Positions 8,667 to 17,418 of a DNA stretch of 48,658 nt are shown one piece after another; within the stretch, counting starts at the first letter, position 1; every line of letters begins with the position of its first letter. This DNA comes from Betaproteobacteria bacterium (lineage in GTDB: Bacteria; Pseudomonadota; Gammaproteobacteria; Burkholderiales; Casimicrobiaceae). The notes below the pieces were generated by a model. It ran no database searches, had not been told where the DNA came from, and saw only the letters and a program-made list of their open reading frames with translations. The position numbers and the translations under genes were made by a program. Location: contig JAPUER010000057.1 in the NCBI GenBank assembly GCA_027492485.1, positions 1-48,658 on the forward strand, written 5' to 3'.

Positions 8667-9620
8667 ATGGCAGCACCCAAGTTGAAAGCCGCAATCATCG
8701 GTAGCGGCAACATCGGCACCGACCTGCTGATCAAGATGATGCGCCAGGGCCAGCGCGTGGAACCGGTCGCGATGGTGGGCATCGATCCCACCTCCGATGG
8801 GCTGGCGCGCGCCAGTCGGCTCGGCGTCGCGGTCACGCACGAGGGCATCGAAGGCCTGGCCCGGTTGCCGGTGTTCGAGGATCTGGACTTCGTCTTCGAT
8901 GCCACCAGCGCCTCGGCCCATGTCGCCAACGATGCGTTCTTGCGCCGCATCAGGACCGCGTTGTGCATGATCGACATGACGCCTGCGGCGATCGGCCCGT
9001 ACTGCGTCCCGGTGGTCAATGGCGACGAGCACCTCGATGCGTTGAACTTGAACATGGTCACTTGCGGCGGTCAGGCCACGATCCCGATCGTGGCCGCCAT
9101 CTCTCGCGTGGCGAAAGTGCACTATGCGGAGATCGTCGCCAGCATCTCCAGCCGCAGCGCCGGACCGGGAACGCGCGCCAACATCGACGAGTTCACCGAG
9201 ACAACGTCCCGTGCCATCGAGATCATCGGAGGTGCCTCGAAGGGCAAGGCGATCATCGTGCTCAATCCGGCAGAACCGCCGCTGATCATGCGCGATACGG
9301 TGTATACGCTCAGTGACGAAGCCGATGCCGAGCAGATCGAATCCTCGGTCACGCGAATGGTCGAGGCCGTTCAGGTCTACGTTCCCGGCTACCGGCTGAA
9401 GCAGCGCGTGCAGTTCGAGCGTATCGGCAGCGATCGGCCGCTGCGCATCCCCGGGGTGCGTGACCGCCTGTGCGGTCTCAAGACCTCCGTCTTCCTCGAA
9501 GTGGAAGGTGCGGCGCACTACCTGCCAGCCTATGCAGGCAATCTCGACATCATGACCAGCGCTGCCTTGCATACGGCCGAGCGCATCGCCGCCCGGCTGC
9601 AGCAAGAGGCGCGTGCCTGA
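8667..9620 (+). CDS. mhpF: Acetaldehyde dehydrogenase (acylating)
   Basis: 317 residues. The NAD-binding motif GSGNIGTDL is at 12-20 and the catalytic Cys133 lies in NMVTCGGQA. The enzyme oxidises acetaldehyde to acetyl-CoA and normally forms a channelled complex with the aldolase encoded next. The start ATG 8667 follows an AGAGGAG ribosome site (8654-8660); an earlier in-frame ATG at 8616 lies inside the hydratase gene and is less likely. It is 13 bases downstream of the hydratase and 8 bases upstream of the aldolase. Confidence 0.93.
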   Translation: MAAPKLKAAIIGSGNIGTDLLIKMMRQGQRVEPVAMVGIDPTSDGLARASRLGVAVTHEGIEGLARLPVFEDLDFVFDATSASAHVANDAFLRRIRTALCMIDMTPAAIGPYCVPVVNGDEHLDALNLNMVTCGGQATIPIVAAISRVAKVHYAEIVASISSRSAGPGTRANIDEFTETTSRAIEIIGGASKGKAIIVLNPAEPPLIMRDTVYTLSDEADAEQIESSVTRMVEAVQVYVPGYRLKQRVQFERIGSDRPLRIPGVRDRLCGLKTSVFLEVEGAAHYLPAYAGNLDIMTSAALHTAERIAARLQQEARA

Positions 9621-9628
9621 ACGCAACC

Positions 9629-10645
9629 ATGACGCGCAAAATCTACATCTCCGACGTGACGCTACGCGATGGCAGCCACGCCGTTCGCCACCAGTACAGC
9701 GTCGAGCAGGCGCGGCGCATCGCGCAAGCGCTCGATGAAGCCCGTGTCGATTCGATCGAAGTCGCCCACGGAGACGGGCTCCAGGGCGGAAGCTTCAACT
9801 ATGGCTTTGGTGCGCACACCGATGTCGAGTGGATCGAGGCGGTAGCCAGCGTCGTCCGGCACGCCAAGATCGCAACCCTTCTGCTGCCGGGCATCGGTAC
9901 GGTGCACGACCTGAAAGCCGCCCACCAGGCAGGCGCCAGCATCGTGCGCGTGGCCACGCACTGCACGGAGGCGGATGTCAGCCGCCAGCACATCGAGTGC
10001 GCGCGTGACCTGGGCATGGAGGCGGTCGGGTTCCTGATGATGAGCCACATGACCACGCCACGGAACCTTGCGCAACAGGCCCGGTTGATGGAGTGCTATG
10101 GCGCGACCTGCGTCTACGTGGTCGATTCCGGCGGTGCGTTGACGATGACCGACGTGCGGGACCGCTTCCGCGCGTTCAAGGAAGTGCTCAAGCCCGAGAC
10201 GCAGACCGGCATGCACGCGCATCACAACCTGAGTCTCGGCGTGGCGAACAGTATCGTCGCCGTCGAGGAAGGATGCGACCGTGTGGACGCCAGTCTCGCC
10301 GGCATGGGCGCCGGCGCCGGCAATGCACCGCTGGAAGTGTTCATTGCCGCCGCCGAGCGCATGGGCTGGCCGCACGGCACCGATCTTTACAAACTCATGG
10401 ATGCCGCCGACGATATCGTGCGTCCGCTGCAGGATCGTCCTGTGCGCGTAGACCGCGAGACGCTTGCGCTCGGCTATGCCGGTGTGTACTCCAGTTTTCT
10501 GCGCCATGCCGAAGGCGCCGCCGCGCGCTATGGGCTGAAGACGGTGGACATACTTGTCGAACTGGGGCGCCGCCGCATGGTGGGCGGGCAGGAGGACATG
10601 ATCGTCGACGTGGCTCTGGATTTGCTCGCTGCGCGCTCGCCATGA
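9629..10645 (+). CDS. mhpE: 4-hydroxy-2-oxovalerate aldolase
   Basis: 338 residues from ATG 9629; the open frame extends upstream but only within the dehydrogenase gene. [12 protein letters not shown] (residues 11-22) carries the family's Arg and Asp active-site residues, and HAHHN near residue 200 is the divalent-metal motif. It cleaves 4-hydroxy-2-oxovalerate to pyruvate and acetaldehyde, the latter passed to the partner dehydrogenase. This completes the lower meta pathway in the operon. Confidence 0.93.
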   Translation: MTRKIYISDVTLRDGSHAVRHQYSVEQARRIAQALDEARVDSIEVAHGDGLQGGSFNYGFGAHTDVEWIEAVASVVRHAKIATLLLPGIGTVHDLKAAHQAGASIVRVATHCTEADVSRQHIECARDLGMEAVGFLMMSHMTTPRNLAQQARLMECYGATCVYVVDSGGALTMTDVRDRFRAFKEVLKPETQTGMHAHHNLSLGVANSIVAVEEGCDRVDASLAGMGAGAGNAPLEVFIAAAERMGWPHGTDLYKLMDAADDIVRPLQDRPVRVDRETLALGYAGVYSSFLRHAEGAAARYGLKTVDILVELGRRRMVGGQEDMIVDVALDLLAARSP

Positions 10646-10716
10646 CGTACCACCCCTTGCCTGCACCGCCCGACTGATCGGCCCGAGTCACTCGCCTCCA
10701 ACCTTCGCGTCCATCG

Positions 10717-10735
10717 GAGCCCTCGCGCAGGGCTC
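10717..10735. other. Hairpin between aldolase and outer-membrane channel genes
   Basis: GAGCCCT (10717-10723), CGCGC, AGGGCTC (10729-10735) is a perfect 7-bp stem in the 148-base gap. Only a weak T-rich stretch (GCTTTTCCC) follows, so it may attenuate or process the transcript rather than terminate it fully. Confidence 0.35.
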
Positions 10736-10793
10736 GAGGGCGTGCTTTTCCCTGATTTGCACGAAGCCATCGATAAACCTATAGGAGACAACC

Positions 10794-11894
10794 GTGTCAG
10801 TTCCAATCACAAAGCCTGTCGTCATCGCCTCGTTCAGCCTGCTGAGCCTGCTGGGAAGCACTGCTCATGCGGCTGAAGACTTCCAGGTCCGTTACAACAT
10901 CGCCGGCAGCCTGGGCGGCGAGGTGTTCGCGCCGCCTGAGCGAGCCGGCTTGGCGGTGGGCATCGCGATGACCTACATCGATGTCAACAAAGTCACGGGC
11001 AACGACGGCAGCCGCCTGAAGAGCCCGGTACCTGGCGGCATCGTGCCATTGCCAGCGCCAACTCCGAGTGCCCTGTATCCATCCTATGGCGCCAACTTGG
11101 CGGAGGTTGACGCGCGCGGAACGCTCAAGCTCTACAACCTGGCCGTCGGCTACGTCACCACCGAGCGCTATGCCGGTGGACGAGTCGTGCTGGGCGTCAA
11201 CGTTCCCTACGGCGTGAAAACCCAGAGTTTTGGAGTGAACGCTGCGACTCCGGCACTCCAATGGAATCCCGCCGTCCCAGCGCCGACCCGTGCAGCGGTG
11301 CAGGCCCAGTTCAGCGCCGGCTATCAGGGAGGACTTGCGGCACAGGCGGCAGCTCAAAGCGGCGAGGTGTCCGGCATCGGAGATGTCGAGATGCAGGGCG
11401 GCTGGCTCTATGTGGAGGACAAGTTGCGCGTGTTGGCCGGCGCTTCGCTGGTCCTGCCCACCGGACGGTACAACGCCAGCGCGGGCCCGGACATCGGTTA
11501 CGGCAACTTCTACACGCTCCGACCGGCGGTGCAGGCGGGCTACCTCTTTACGCCGGACGTTGCCGGTGCCGTCAAGATCACGCTTGGCCTGAACACCAGG
11601 AACAAGGACAACGATCTGCGCAGCGGCAACTGGGTCGGCCTGGAGGGGGCACTGGCCTACAAGACGTCCATCGGAGCAGTCGGCGTTCACGGGGTGTTGG
11701 TGCGGCAGTACCAGGACGATAGCGGGAACGTGTGGGGGGCAAGCCGGTTTAGCAGTTCCAATGCGGGCGTCTTCTTCACGACGAAGATCCCAGGACTCGA
11801 GGCCGCCGTTACCGCTCAGGTCATGAAGACTTTCGACTCGCGCAACGCCAAGTCGGGCTCTTTTACTCAGTTGCGAGTGATCAAGGTGTTTTGA
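10794..11894 (+). CDS. SphA/MetA-family outer-membrane channel of aromatic catabolism
   Basis: 366 residues with an N-terminal signal peptide ending about THAAED (cleavage near residue 25). The mature part is rich in alternating beta-strand sequence with many Gly/Tyr residues and ends in a C-terminal aromatic (VIKVF), typical of an outer-membrane barrel. It resembles the phenol-degradation MetA family found beside aromatic meta-pathway operons. It probably admits the hydrophobic substrate across the outer membrane. GTG 10794 is chosen as start because a clear AGGAG (10783-10787) lies at the right distance. It ends the locus. Confidence 0.78.
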   Translation: MSVPITKPVVIASFSLLSLLGSTAHAAEDFQVRYNIAGSLGGEVFAPPERAGLAVGIAMTYIDVNKVTGNDGSRLKSPVPGGIVPLPAPTPSALYPSYGANLAEVDARGTLKLYNLAVGYVTTERYAGGRVVLGVNVPYGVKTQSFGVNAATPALQWNPAVPAPTRAAVQAQFSAGYQGGLAAQAAAQSGEVSGIGDVEMQGGWLYVEDKLRVLAGASLVLPTGRYNASAGPDIGYGNFYTLRPAVQAGYLFTPDVAGAVKITLGLNTRNKDNDLRSGNWVGLEGALAYKTSIGAVGVHGVLVRQYQDDSGNVWGASRFSSSNAGVFFTTKIPGLEAAVTAQVMKTFDSRNAKSGSFTQLRVIKVF

Positions 11895-12025
11895 ACGGAT
11901 TCAGTTGCCAGCGGGGCATTCAGCTCCTCTGCGATTCATGTCATGGCGGCCTGAAGAACGCTGCGCCGGCGCCGTCCACGCGGCACCCGCTTTGTCCGCT
12001 TCGCCAGTCCAACAACAGCCCCCAT

Positions 12026-12099
12026 CCTCCCCCGGCAAGTGGGGAGGAGCGCTGCTCGGTCCTGCGGCGATTGGCTGCTGAGCCAGCCTGCGAATAGGG
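12026..12099. repeat. Half copy of the G/C palindromic repeat
   Basis: About 74 bases closely similar to 558-632, both starting CCTCCCCCGGCAAG and both containing GGGGAGGAGCGCT, then TGCTGAG and TGCGAAT. Same orientation as the left copy. The two copies bracket the lipoprotein gene and the whole aromatic locus. The rest of the gap 11895-12147 contains only the half element described next. Confidence 0.55.
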
Positions 12100-12100
12100 T

Positions 12101-12165
12101 GTCGACATTGGCCGATTCGCGCCTCTATGCGGCGTGCAATGGGCGTTTCACCTAAAAAGCTGATC
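12101..12165. repeat. GTCGAC palindromic element, copy B (right half only)
   Basis: Starts at the GTCGAC core (12101-12106) and ends AAAAAGCTGATC (12154-12165). It is nearly identical to the right arm of copy A (GGGCGTTTCACC shared). The left arm is missing and the G/C repeat abuts the core instead. Its last 18 bases overlap the 3' end of the PAS-GGDEF-EAL gene, so they encode that protein's C-terminal residues and stop. Confidence 0.65.
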
Positions 12166-14289
12166 ACGTAGATCGGTCGCCGCACCAGGCCCATTTGCTG
12201 CGGTCGCCACGGTCACCGCGGCGGTTGGCGGGCTCGCGGCGCGGGTCGCCGAGCTTGCGATCATGGCCTCGATGTCGGCGGCGCACATCGGGCGCCCGAA
12301 CAGGTAGCCCTGACCTTCGCGACAGCCGCAGGCAAGCAGGTACTCGCGCTGATCTTCATGCTCGATGCCTTCGGCGACCAGTCGCAGGCTGAGGCTGTCG
12401 GCCAGCGCGATGATCGAGCGCGCAATCGCCGCATCGACCCGGCTGTGCGGCAAGGCGGCGACGAAACCGCGGTCGAGCTTGATGCCGTGCACCTGAAAGT
12501 GCTTCAGATGCGACAGCGCCGAGTAGCCCACGCCGAGGTCGTCGAGCACCACGCGCACGCCGGACTGGCTGAGTAGCCGTAGCGCGTCGGGCGTGCCCTC
12601 GATGGCGTGCACCAGCGCCGTCTCGGTGATCTCCAGTTCGAGCTGCTGCGCGACACCGGGGTGACGCGCCAGCAGCGCCTGCATCTCGCGCACGAAATCG
12701 GGGTCGCGCAGTTGATACGCCGAGATGTTGAGCGCCATCACCAGCGGCCGGCCATAAGTCGTCAGCCAACGCGAAAGCTGGGCCAACGCCTGCTCCGCCA
12801 CCTGAAAGCCGATGCGGCCGATCAGGCCCAGCTCCTCGGCGTCGCCGATGAACGCGGCCGGCTCGATCAGACCGCGCTCGGGGTGGCGCCAGCGCACCAG
12901 CGCCTCGACGCCGAGCAGGACGCCGTTTTCGAGCGACACCTGGGGCTGGTAGAAGACCTCGAATTGCCTCGACTCGATGGCCGAGCGCAGTTCCGCCATC
13001 AGCGTGATGCGGATTTCGGCGGCGGCTGCGAGCGGTGGCTCGAAGATGCGGAAAGCGTCGCGCTGCTCGGACTTGGCGCGGAACATGGCGAGATCGGCGT
13101 TCTTGAGCAGCGTTTCGAAGTCGCCGCCGTGCTCGGGGAACAGGCTGACGCCGATGCTGGCGCTGATCTGGAAGCGGATGCCGTCCACGTCGATCGGCTC
13201 GGCGAGGATGCGCAGCAGCTCTCGGGCGGTGGCCCCGGCGGCGTTGCGCGCGCGGTGGCCGACCGGTTCCAGCACGGCGAATTCGTCGCCGCCCATCCGC
13301 GCAACGACCGATCCGCCAGGTGCCGCGCTGCGCAGGCGGCGGGCGATGGCGCGCAGCACGTGATCGCCGACGGCATGGCCGAGCGAATCGTTGATCAGCT
13401 TGAAACGATCGAGATCGACGAAATGAACGGCGATGCGTTCGCCGTTGGCGATGGCTTTGCGCAGTGCGGTCTCGAAGGCAGCCCGGTTTTGCAGACCGGT
13501 CAGCGAATCGATGCTGGCCATCGCACGCAGGCGCTCCTGGGCGAGATGGGAATCGGTCACATCGCGCAGGTTGAGCACGATGCCGCGCACGGCTTCGTCG
13601 TCGAGACGATTGTTGGCGAGCGTGGCAAGGTAGCGCCAGCTGCCGTTGCTGTGCAGGAGGCGAAACACGGTCTCGGTGCCGGAGTTGGTGTTGGCGATCA
13701 CCTGTGCGAATTCAGCCTCACTGCTGGCCGCATCCGACGGATGCACGAAGTCTGACGCCCGCATGCCGAGCATCGACTCCGGCTCGCGGCCGAGGATGGT
13801 GCGGGTGGCGGCGCTTGCGTAGCGGATACACAGGTTCCGGTCGCAGAGCAGCGTGATCACCTGCGCCTTCTCGGTCAGCGCGCGAAAGCGGCGTTCCGAC
13901 GCGCCGAGTTCGATCTGCGCCCGGCGCTGGGCGGTGATGTCCTCCACCGTTCCTTCGTAATAGCGGGTGCCGGCGTCGGCGTCGACGACCACGTGCGCAT
14001 GCTCGCGGATCCAGATCCGCTCGCGATTCTTGTGGCGATAGACCTCGGAGACGAAATTGGACACGAAGCCCTGGCTGTCCATCGCCTGTCGGAACTCGTC
14101 GCGCCGGCTTGGCAGCACGTACCACTCGCTGTCGAGATCGTTGACGGCGGCGAGCATTTCGGCCTCGCTCGTGTATCCGTTCAAGCGCACCAGCGCCTCG
14201 TTGGCGCGCAATTGCTTGCCCTGCGGTGAGGAGCGATAAGCCCCGATCGGCAGCAGATCGAACAACGACGAAAAGTTGTCGCCTGTCAT
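12148..14289 (-). CDS. PAS-GGDEF-EAL cyclic-di-GMP signalling protein
   Basis: 713 residues. Two PAS sensor modules (about 1-125 and 130-255), then a GGDEF domain with intact GGDEF at 333-337, then an EAL domain with EAL at 462-464. Other phosphodiesterase residues are present: ELEITET, the DDLGVGYS loop, KLDRGF and AEGIE. Both diguanylate cyclase and phosphodiesterase activity are possible; which one dominates cannot be told. There is no transmembrane segment, so it should be cytosolic. ATG 14289 is preferred over a TTG one codon earlier because AGGA precedes it. The C-terminal residues are encoded within palindromic element B. Confidence 0.92.
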   Translation of the reverse strand: MTGDNFSSLFDLLPIGAYRSSPQGKQLRANEALVRLNGYTSEAEMLAAVNDLDSEWYVLPSRRDEFRQAMDSQGFVSNFVSEVYRHKNRERIWIREHAHVVVDADAGTRYYEGTVEDITAQRRAQIELGASERRFRALTEKAQVITLLCDRNLCIRYASAATRTILGREPESMLGMRASDFVHPSDAASSEAEFAQVIANTNSGTETVFRLLHSNGSWRYLATLANNRLDDEAVRGIVLNLRDVTDSHLAQERLRAMASIDSLTGLQNRAAFETALRKAIANGERIAVHFVDLDRFKLINDSLGHAVGDHVLRAIARRLRSAAPGGSVVARMGGDEFAVLEPVGHRARNAAGATARELLRILAEPIDVDGIRFQISASIGVSLFPEHGGDFETLLKNADLAMFRAKSEQRDAFRIFEPPLAAAAEIRITLMAELRSAIESRQFEVFYQPQVSLENGVLLGVEALVRWRHPERGLIEPAAFIGDAEELGLIGRIGFQVAEQALAQLSRWLTTYGRPLVMALNISAYQLRDPDFVREMQALLARHPGVAQQLELEITETALVHAIEGTPDALRLLSQSGVRVVLDDLGVGYSALSHLKHFQVHGIKLDRGFVAALPHSRVDAAIARSIIALADSLSLRLVAEGIEHEDQREYLLACGCREGQGYLFGRPMCAADIEAMIASSATRAASPPTAAVTVATAANGPGAATDLRDQLFR

Positions 14290-14464
14290 CAATCCTGCGA
14301 ACCGTCCGCCAGACTACGCTGCGACGGCACCGCCCCTTCTACAAATTCGGTCTCGGCAACCACTCTACGCCGGCGACGGACGCAGCGCAAGCGGACAAAG
14401 TGAAATTCGACGCCCATCGTTGTGGCCGGCACGGCGGGCATCGGCAACGCGCTGTGGAAGGGCG

Positions 14465-14932
14465 CTACGCCGCCATGTAAGTCAGCGGCAACACGGTGGT
14501 TTCCTTCACCTTTTCCAGCACGAAACTGGACTTCACGTTGATGACGCCGGACAGCGTCAGCACGCGATCCATCAGAAACGCCGTGTAGTGCTTGAGATCG
14601 GGCATCACCACCTGCATCGTGTAATCCATCTCGCCGGACAGCGAGTGACACCACGTCACTTCGCTCCAGGTCTGCACGGCGGCCTTCAGGCGGTCGCGCG
14701 CCTTGGCATCGCGCTTGTCGAGCGCCACATCGAGATGCACCGTCAGCCCGAGGCCCAGCTTCTCCGGGTCGAGCAGGGCGGCGTAGCCGGCGATGATCCC
14801 GGCCTCCTCCAACGCGCGCACCCGACGCAGACAGGGCGACGCCGACAGCGACACCTTCTCGGCCAGTTCGATGTTGGAGAGACGGCCATCCCCTTGCAGT
14901 GTCTCCAAAATGCGCAAATCGGTGCGATCCAT
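14465..14932 (-). CDS. Lrp/AsnC-family transcriptional regulator
   Basis: 155 residues from ATG 14932, where the family's usual beginning (MDRTDLRILE) is found; upstream residues in the open frame do not fit. An N-terminal helix-turn-helix (NIELAEKVSLSASPCLRRV) is followed by a ligand-binding RAM domain (about 65-150). It is divergent from hpd (15080) with 147 bases between them. The gap has three short palindromes suited to Lrp-type octamers. By analogy with HPPD-linked Lrp regulators it probably controls tyrosine/phenylalanine catabolism; the effector is unknown. Confidence 0.9.
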   Translation of the reverse strand: MDRTDLRILETLQGDGRLSNIELAEKVSLSASPCLRRVRALEEAGIIAGYAALLDPEKLGLGLTVHLDVALDKRDAKARDRLKAAVQTWSEVTWCHSLSGEMDYTMQVVMPDLKHYTAFLMDRVLTLSGVINVKSSFVLEKVKETTVLPLTYMAA

Positions 14933-14960
14933 TGATGAAATATCTTGGCAAGCTACAGTC

Positions 14961-15020
14961 GCGCAATTATGCGCCTCGAAATTGCACAATTGTGGATGTT
15001 TTTGCGCTTTCATTGCGCAA
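14961..15020. promoter_or_regulatory. Three palindromic sites between the Lrp regulator and hpd
   Basis: GCGCAATTATGCGC (14961-14974), CACAATTGTG (14985-14994, perfect) and TTGCGCAA (15013-15020, perfect). Centre-to-centre spacings are about 22 and 27 bases, which would place sites on a similar face for a multimeric Lrp-type protein. The region lies between the two divergent start codons. Confidence 0.5.
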
Positions 15021-15079
15021 GATCAACGCCAGAATTTCGTGCTTTGATTCGTAACCCCTCAGTGACGCAGGAGCAGCAA

Positions 15080-16171
15080 ATGGCAGCGCAATTTCAGACT
15101 TGGGACAACCCGATGGGTACCGACGGCTTCGAGTTCATCGAATTCGCCGCGCCCGATCCTGCTGCGATGGGACGCATGTTCGAGCAGATGGGGTTCGTCG
15201 CGGTGGCCAAACACCGGTCGAAGAATGTGCTGCTCTACAAGCAGGGCGACATCAATTTCATCCTGAACGCCGAGCCGGGCTCGTTCGCGCAGAGCTTCGC
15301 CCGCGTGCACGGGCCGTCGATCTGCGCGATGGCCTTTCGCGTCAAGGACGCTGCCTTCGCCTACAAGCGGGCGGTGGCGCAGGGCGCCTGGGGCGTTGAA
15401 GCGCACCCCGGTCCGATGGAATTGAATATCCCGGCGATCAAGGGCATCGGCGACTCGCTGCTCTACTTTGTCGATCGCTACGACGGCAACTCGGTGCATG
15501 GCGGTAACAACGTCACCATCTACGACATCGATTTCGTGCCGATCGCCCATGCGCAACCGGCGGGCGCCGGCGCCGGCCTCACTTATGTCGACCATCTCAC
15601 CCACAACGTCCATCGCGGCCGCATGGAAGAATGGGCCGGCTTCTACGAGCGCATCTTCAATTTCCGCGAGATTCGCTACTTCGACATCGAGGGCAAACTG
15701 ACCGGGCTCAAGAGCAAGGCGATGACCAGCCCCTGCGGCAAGATTCGCATCCCGATCAACGAATCGAGCGACGACAAATCGCAAATCCAGGAATACCTGC
15801 ACGCCTATCACGGCGAAGGTATCCAGCACGTCGCCTTCGGCACCAACGACATCTATGGCACGGTGACGGCGCTCACCGCCGAAGCCATTCCGTTCCAGAC
15901 CACGCCAGCCACCTACTACGAGCAATTGCCGACGCGCATCCCCAACCACGGCGAAAACGCCGCGCTGCTCGAAAAGCTCTCGATCCTGGTCGACGGTGCG
16001 CCAGAAGATTCGGGCCTGCTGCTGCAAATCTTTACCCAGAACATCTTCGGCCCGATCTTCTTCGAAATCATCCAGCGCAAAGGCAATCAGGGTTTCGGCG
16101 AAGGCAATTTCCGGGCGCTGTTCGAATCGATCGAACTCGACCAGATCCGCAGGGGCGTGCTTCAGGCGTGA
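15080..16171 (+). CDS. hpd: 4-hydroxyphenylpyruvate dioxygenase
   Basis: 363 residues, the usual bacterial size. Two VOC modules; the C-terminal one holds the iron(II) ligands His172 (YVDHLTH), His250 (GIQHVAF) and Glu329 (FFEIIQRKG). It converts 4-hydroxyphenylpyruvate to homogentisate in tyrosine breakdown. ATG 15080 is chosen because GCAGGAG (15068-15074) precedes it; a longer in-frame extension to 14945 would cross the regulatory palindromes. No homogentisate dioxygenase or fumarylacetoacetase gene is adjacent, so the rest of the pathway must lie elsewhere. Confidence 0.96.
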   Translation: MAAQFQTWDNPMGTDGFEFIEFAAPDPAAMGRMFEQMGFVAVAKHRSKNVLLYKQGDINFILNAEPGSFAQSFARVHGPSICAMAFRVKDAAFAYKRAVAQGAWGVEAHPGPMELNIPAIKGIGDSLLYFVDRYDGNSVHGGNNVTIYDIDFVPIAHAQPAGAGAGLTYVDHLTHNVHRGRMEEWAGFYERIFNFREIRYFDIEGKLTGLKSKAMTSPCGKIRIPINESSDDKSQIQEYLHAYHGEGIQHVAFGTNDIYGTVTALTAEAIPFQTTPATYYEQLPTRIPNHGENAALLEKLSILVDGAPEDSGLLLQIFTQNIFGPIFFEIIQRKGNQGFGEGNFRALFESIELDQIRRGVLQA

Positions 16172-16183
16172 CCGCGTGAGCGA

Positions 16184-16216
16184 GCGGGCGTTGCCACCGC
16201 GAAGGTGGCGGCCCGC
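16184..16216 (+). terminator. Hairpin downstream of hpd
   Basis: Inner stem GCCACC/GGTGGC (16193-16198, 16204-16209) with outer pairing GCGGGC/GCCCGC (16184-16189, 16211-16216). There is no T-run, so this is a candidate only. Confidence 0.4.
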
Positions 16217-16239
16217 CGGTCGATCGAACAAGGGAACTC

Positions 16240-16261
16240 ACCGGTCAAGGGCTTGACCGGT
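16240..16261. other. Perfect 10-bp inverted repeat
   Basis: ACCGGTCAAG (16240-16249), GG, CTTGACCGGT (16252-16261), extended by CTCACC/GGTGAG with a small bulge. It may be a second hairpin ending hpd transcription or an operator for the gene at 16319. No T-run follows. Confidence 0.4.
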
Positions 16262-16318
16262 AGGTGAGCGGCGTCTAGACTGAATGACAACAGCATTCTC
16301 CGCGCCCAACGCTCTCGC

Positions 16319-16756
16319 ATGGCCTCATCTCGGGGTGCCCGCTACGCAGTAGCGACTCTGCTCCTTGTATGCGTTCAGGTAGCCGCGCAGGCTACGTCAA
16401 CGGCCTGGCGGGCGACGGCCGGTACGGCGCCGGGAAATCAGACCGCGACCGTTACCCTGACCGCAGCCGCCGCCGGCGGGCGCCAGATCGGCAAGGTCGT
16501 GTTCAACGCTGGCGCAACGCGCCTTGCCGCCACCACCACCAATCCGCTACCGCCTAGCGTCGCATCGCGAGCAGGGTGCCACGGCGGTGGCCTGGCGAAC
16601 GCGTCGATGTGGCTGGGAACGGTGACGGATACGGCGCTGGCGGGTGACCGTTGCGAACTCAAGGTGCAGCGCTTCTCGAACGGAAACTGGAAGATCTTCC
16701 GCATACAAATGTTGCGCGACACCTACGACGGCTTGTGGCGTGTGGCGGACATGTGA
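16319..16756 (+). CDS. Small exported protein of unknown function
   Basis: 145 residues. An N-terminal signal peptide (hydrophobic VATLLLVCVQVAAQA) suggests export. The mature part is Thr/Ala/Gly-rich, with two cysteines (AGCHGG and DRCELK) that could pair. I do not recognise the family. It overlaps the next gene at ATGTGA (16751-16756), implying translational coupling. No good ribosome site precedes ATG 16319. Confidence 0.55.
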   Translation: MASSRGARYAVATLLLVCVQVAAQATSTAWRATAGTAPGNQTATVTLTAAAAGGRQIGKVVFNAGATRLAATTTNPLPPSVASRAGCHGGGLANASMWLGTVTDTALAGDRCELKVQRFSNGNWKIFRIQMLRDTYDGLWRVADM

Positions 16757-17418
16757 CCGAGGTGGCCGTGCAGTCTTCTCTTACCGATTGTTTTTCCCGA
16801 GTGTTGCGCTTGCTGCCTGCGGTCATCGCGCTGGCGGCGATGACACCAACCCACGCCGCCAGTTTTGGTGGTGGCAGCGGGTTTGTGCATGATGCGGAGG
16901 GCAAGCCGATCGCCGGGGTGCACGTGATTGTGTACATCATGTCGCGCGACAGCAACAACATTCCGCTGCCGTTTGCGCGCAGCTCGCCGGTGTGCGGGCC
17001 GGACTACTACACCACGACGGATGCCCAGGGGCGTTTCACGATCCCGGAGGACGAGTTGGCGTTTCCGTGGCAGTTATCGTTGTTTGAGGACCGGCGACCG
17101 CGCTTTCTGCCGGTGGTGTATGCGAAGGACTACGTGGACACGGGCATCGAGGTTCGAGCCGGGCTGGAGACGAAGGATGGCGGGGATCGCAAGACCGGGC
17201 CGATCGTGCTGGATGTGACGATGAAGGCGGACACGGGCAGCAGGGTGGAGCGGGCAAAGTACCTGTCCTACATCGGTGGGGCGGGTTGCCGTTGCTGGCC
17301 GTTTCATGAGGCGTTGAATAAGGAGTTTCGCGTGGTGTATGACCTAGCGAAAGGGCAAATGCTCAAACAGGGGAGCATTGGCATGCCCGGACTAAGTCCA
17401 ATGAGGTGTCGCGAATGA
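16753..17418 (+). CDS. Exported protein with carboxypeptidase-regulatory-like fold
   Basis: About 221 residues from GTG 16753, which overlaps the preceding stop; GTG 16762 and 16768 are alternatives. A signal peptide (LLPAVIALAAMTPTHAA) is followed by a region resembling a carboxypeptidase regulatory/Ig-like domain: GFVHDAEGKPIAGVHVIVYI then TTTDAQGRFTIP. Four cysteines are present (VCGPDY, GCRCWPF and CRE). It probably acts in the periplasm or on the surface. It overlaps the following gene (ATGA at 17415). Function unknown. Confidence 0.6.
   Translation: MTEVAVQSSLTDCFSRVLRLLPAVIALAAMTPTHAASFGGGSGFVHDAEGKPIAGVHVIVYIMSRDSNNIPLPFARSSPVCGPDYYTTTDAQGRFTIPEDELAFPWQLSLFEDRRPRFLPVVYAKDYVDTGIEVRAGLETKDGGDRKTGPIVLDVTMKADTGSRVERAKYLSYIGGAGCRCWPFHEALNKEFRVVYDLAKGQMLKQGSIGMPGLSPMRCRE

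Noticed and set aside
12607-13755. A 382-codon plus-strand frame opposite the GGDEF-EAL gene
   Set aside because: Antisense to intact GGDEF and EAL motifs; no domain visible.
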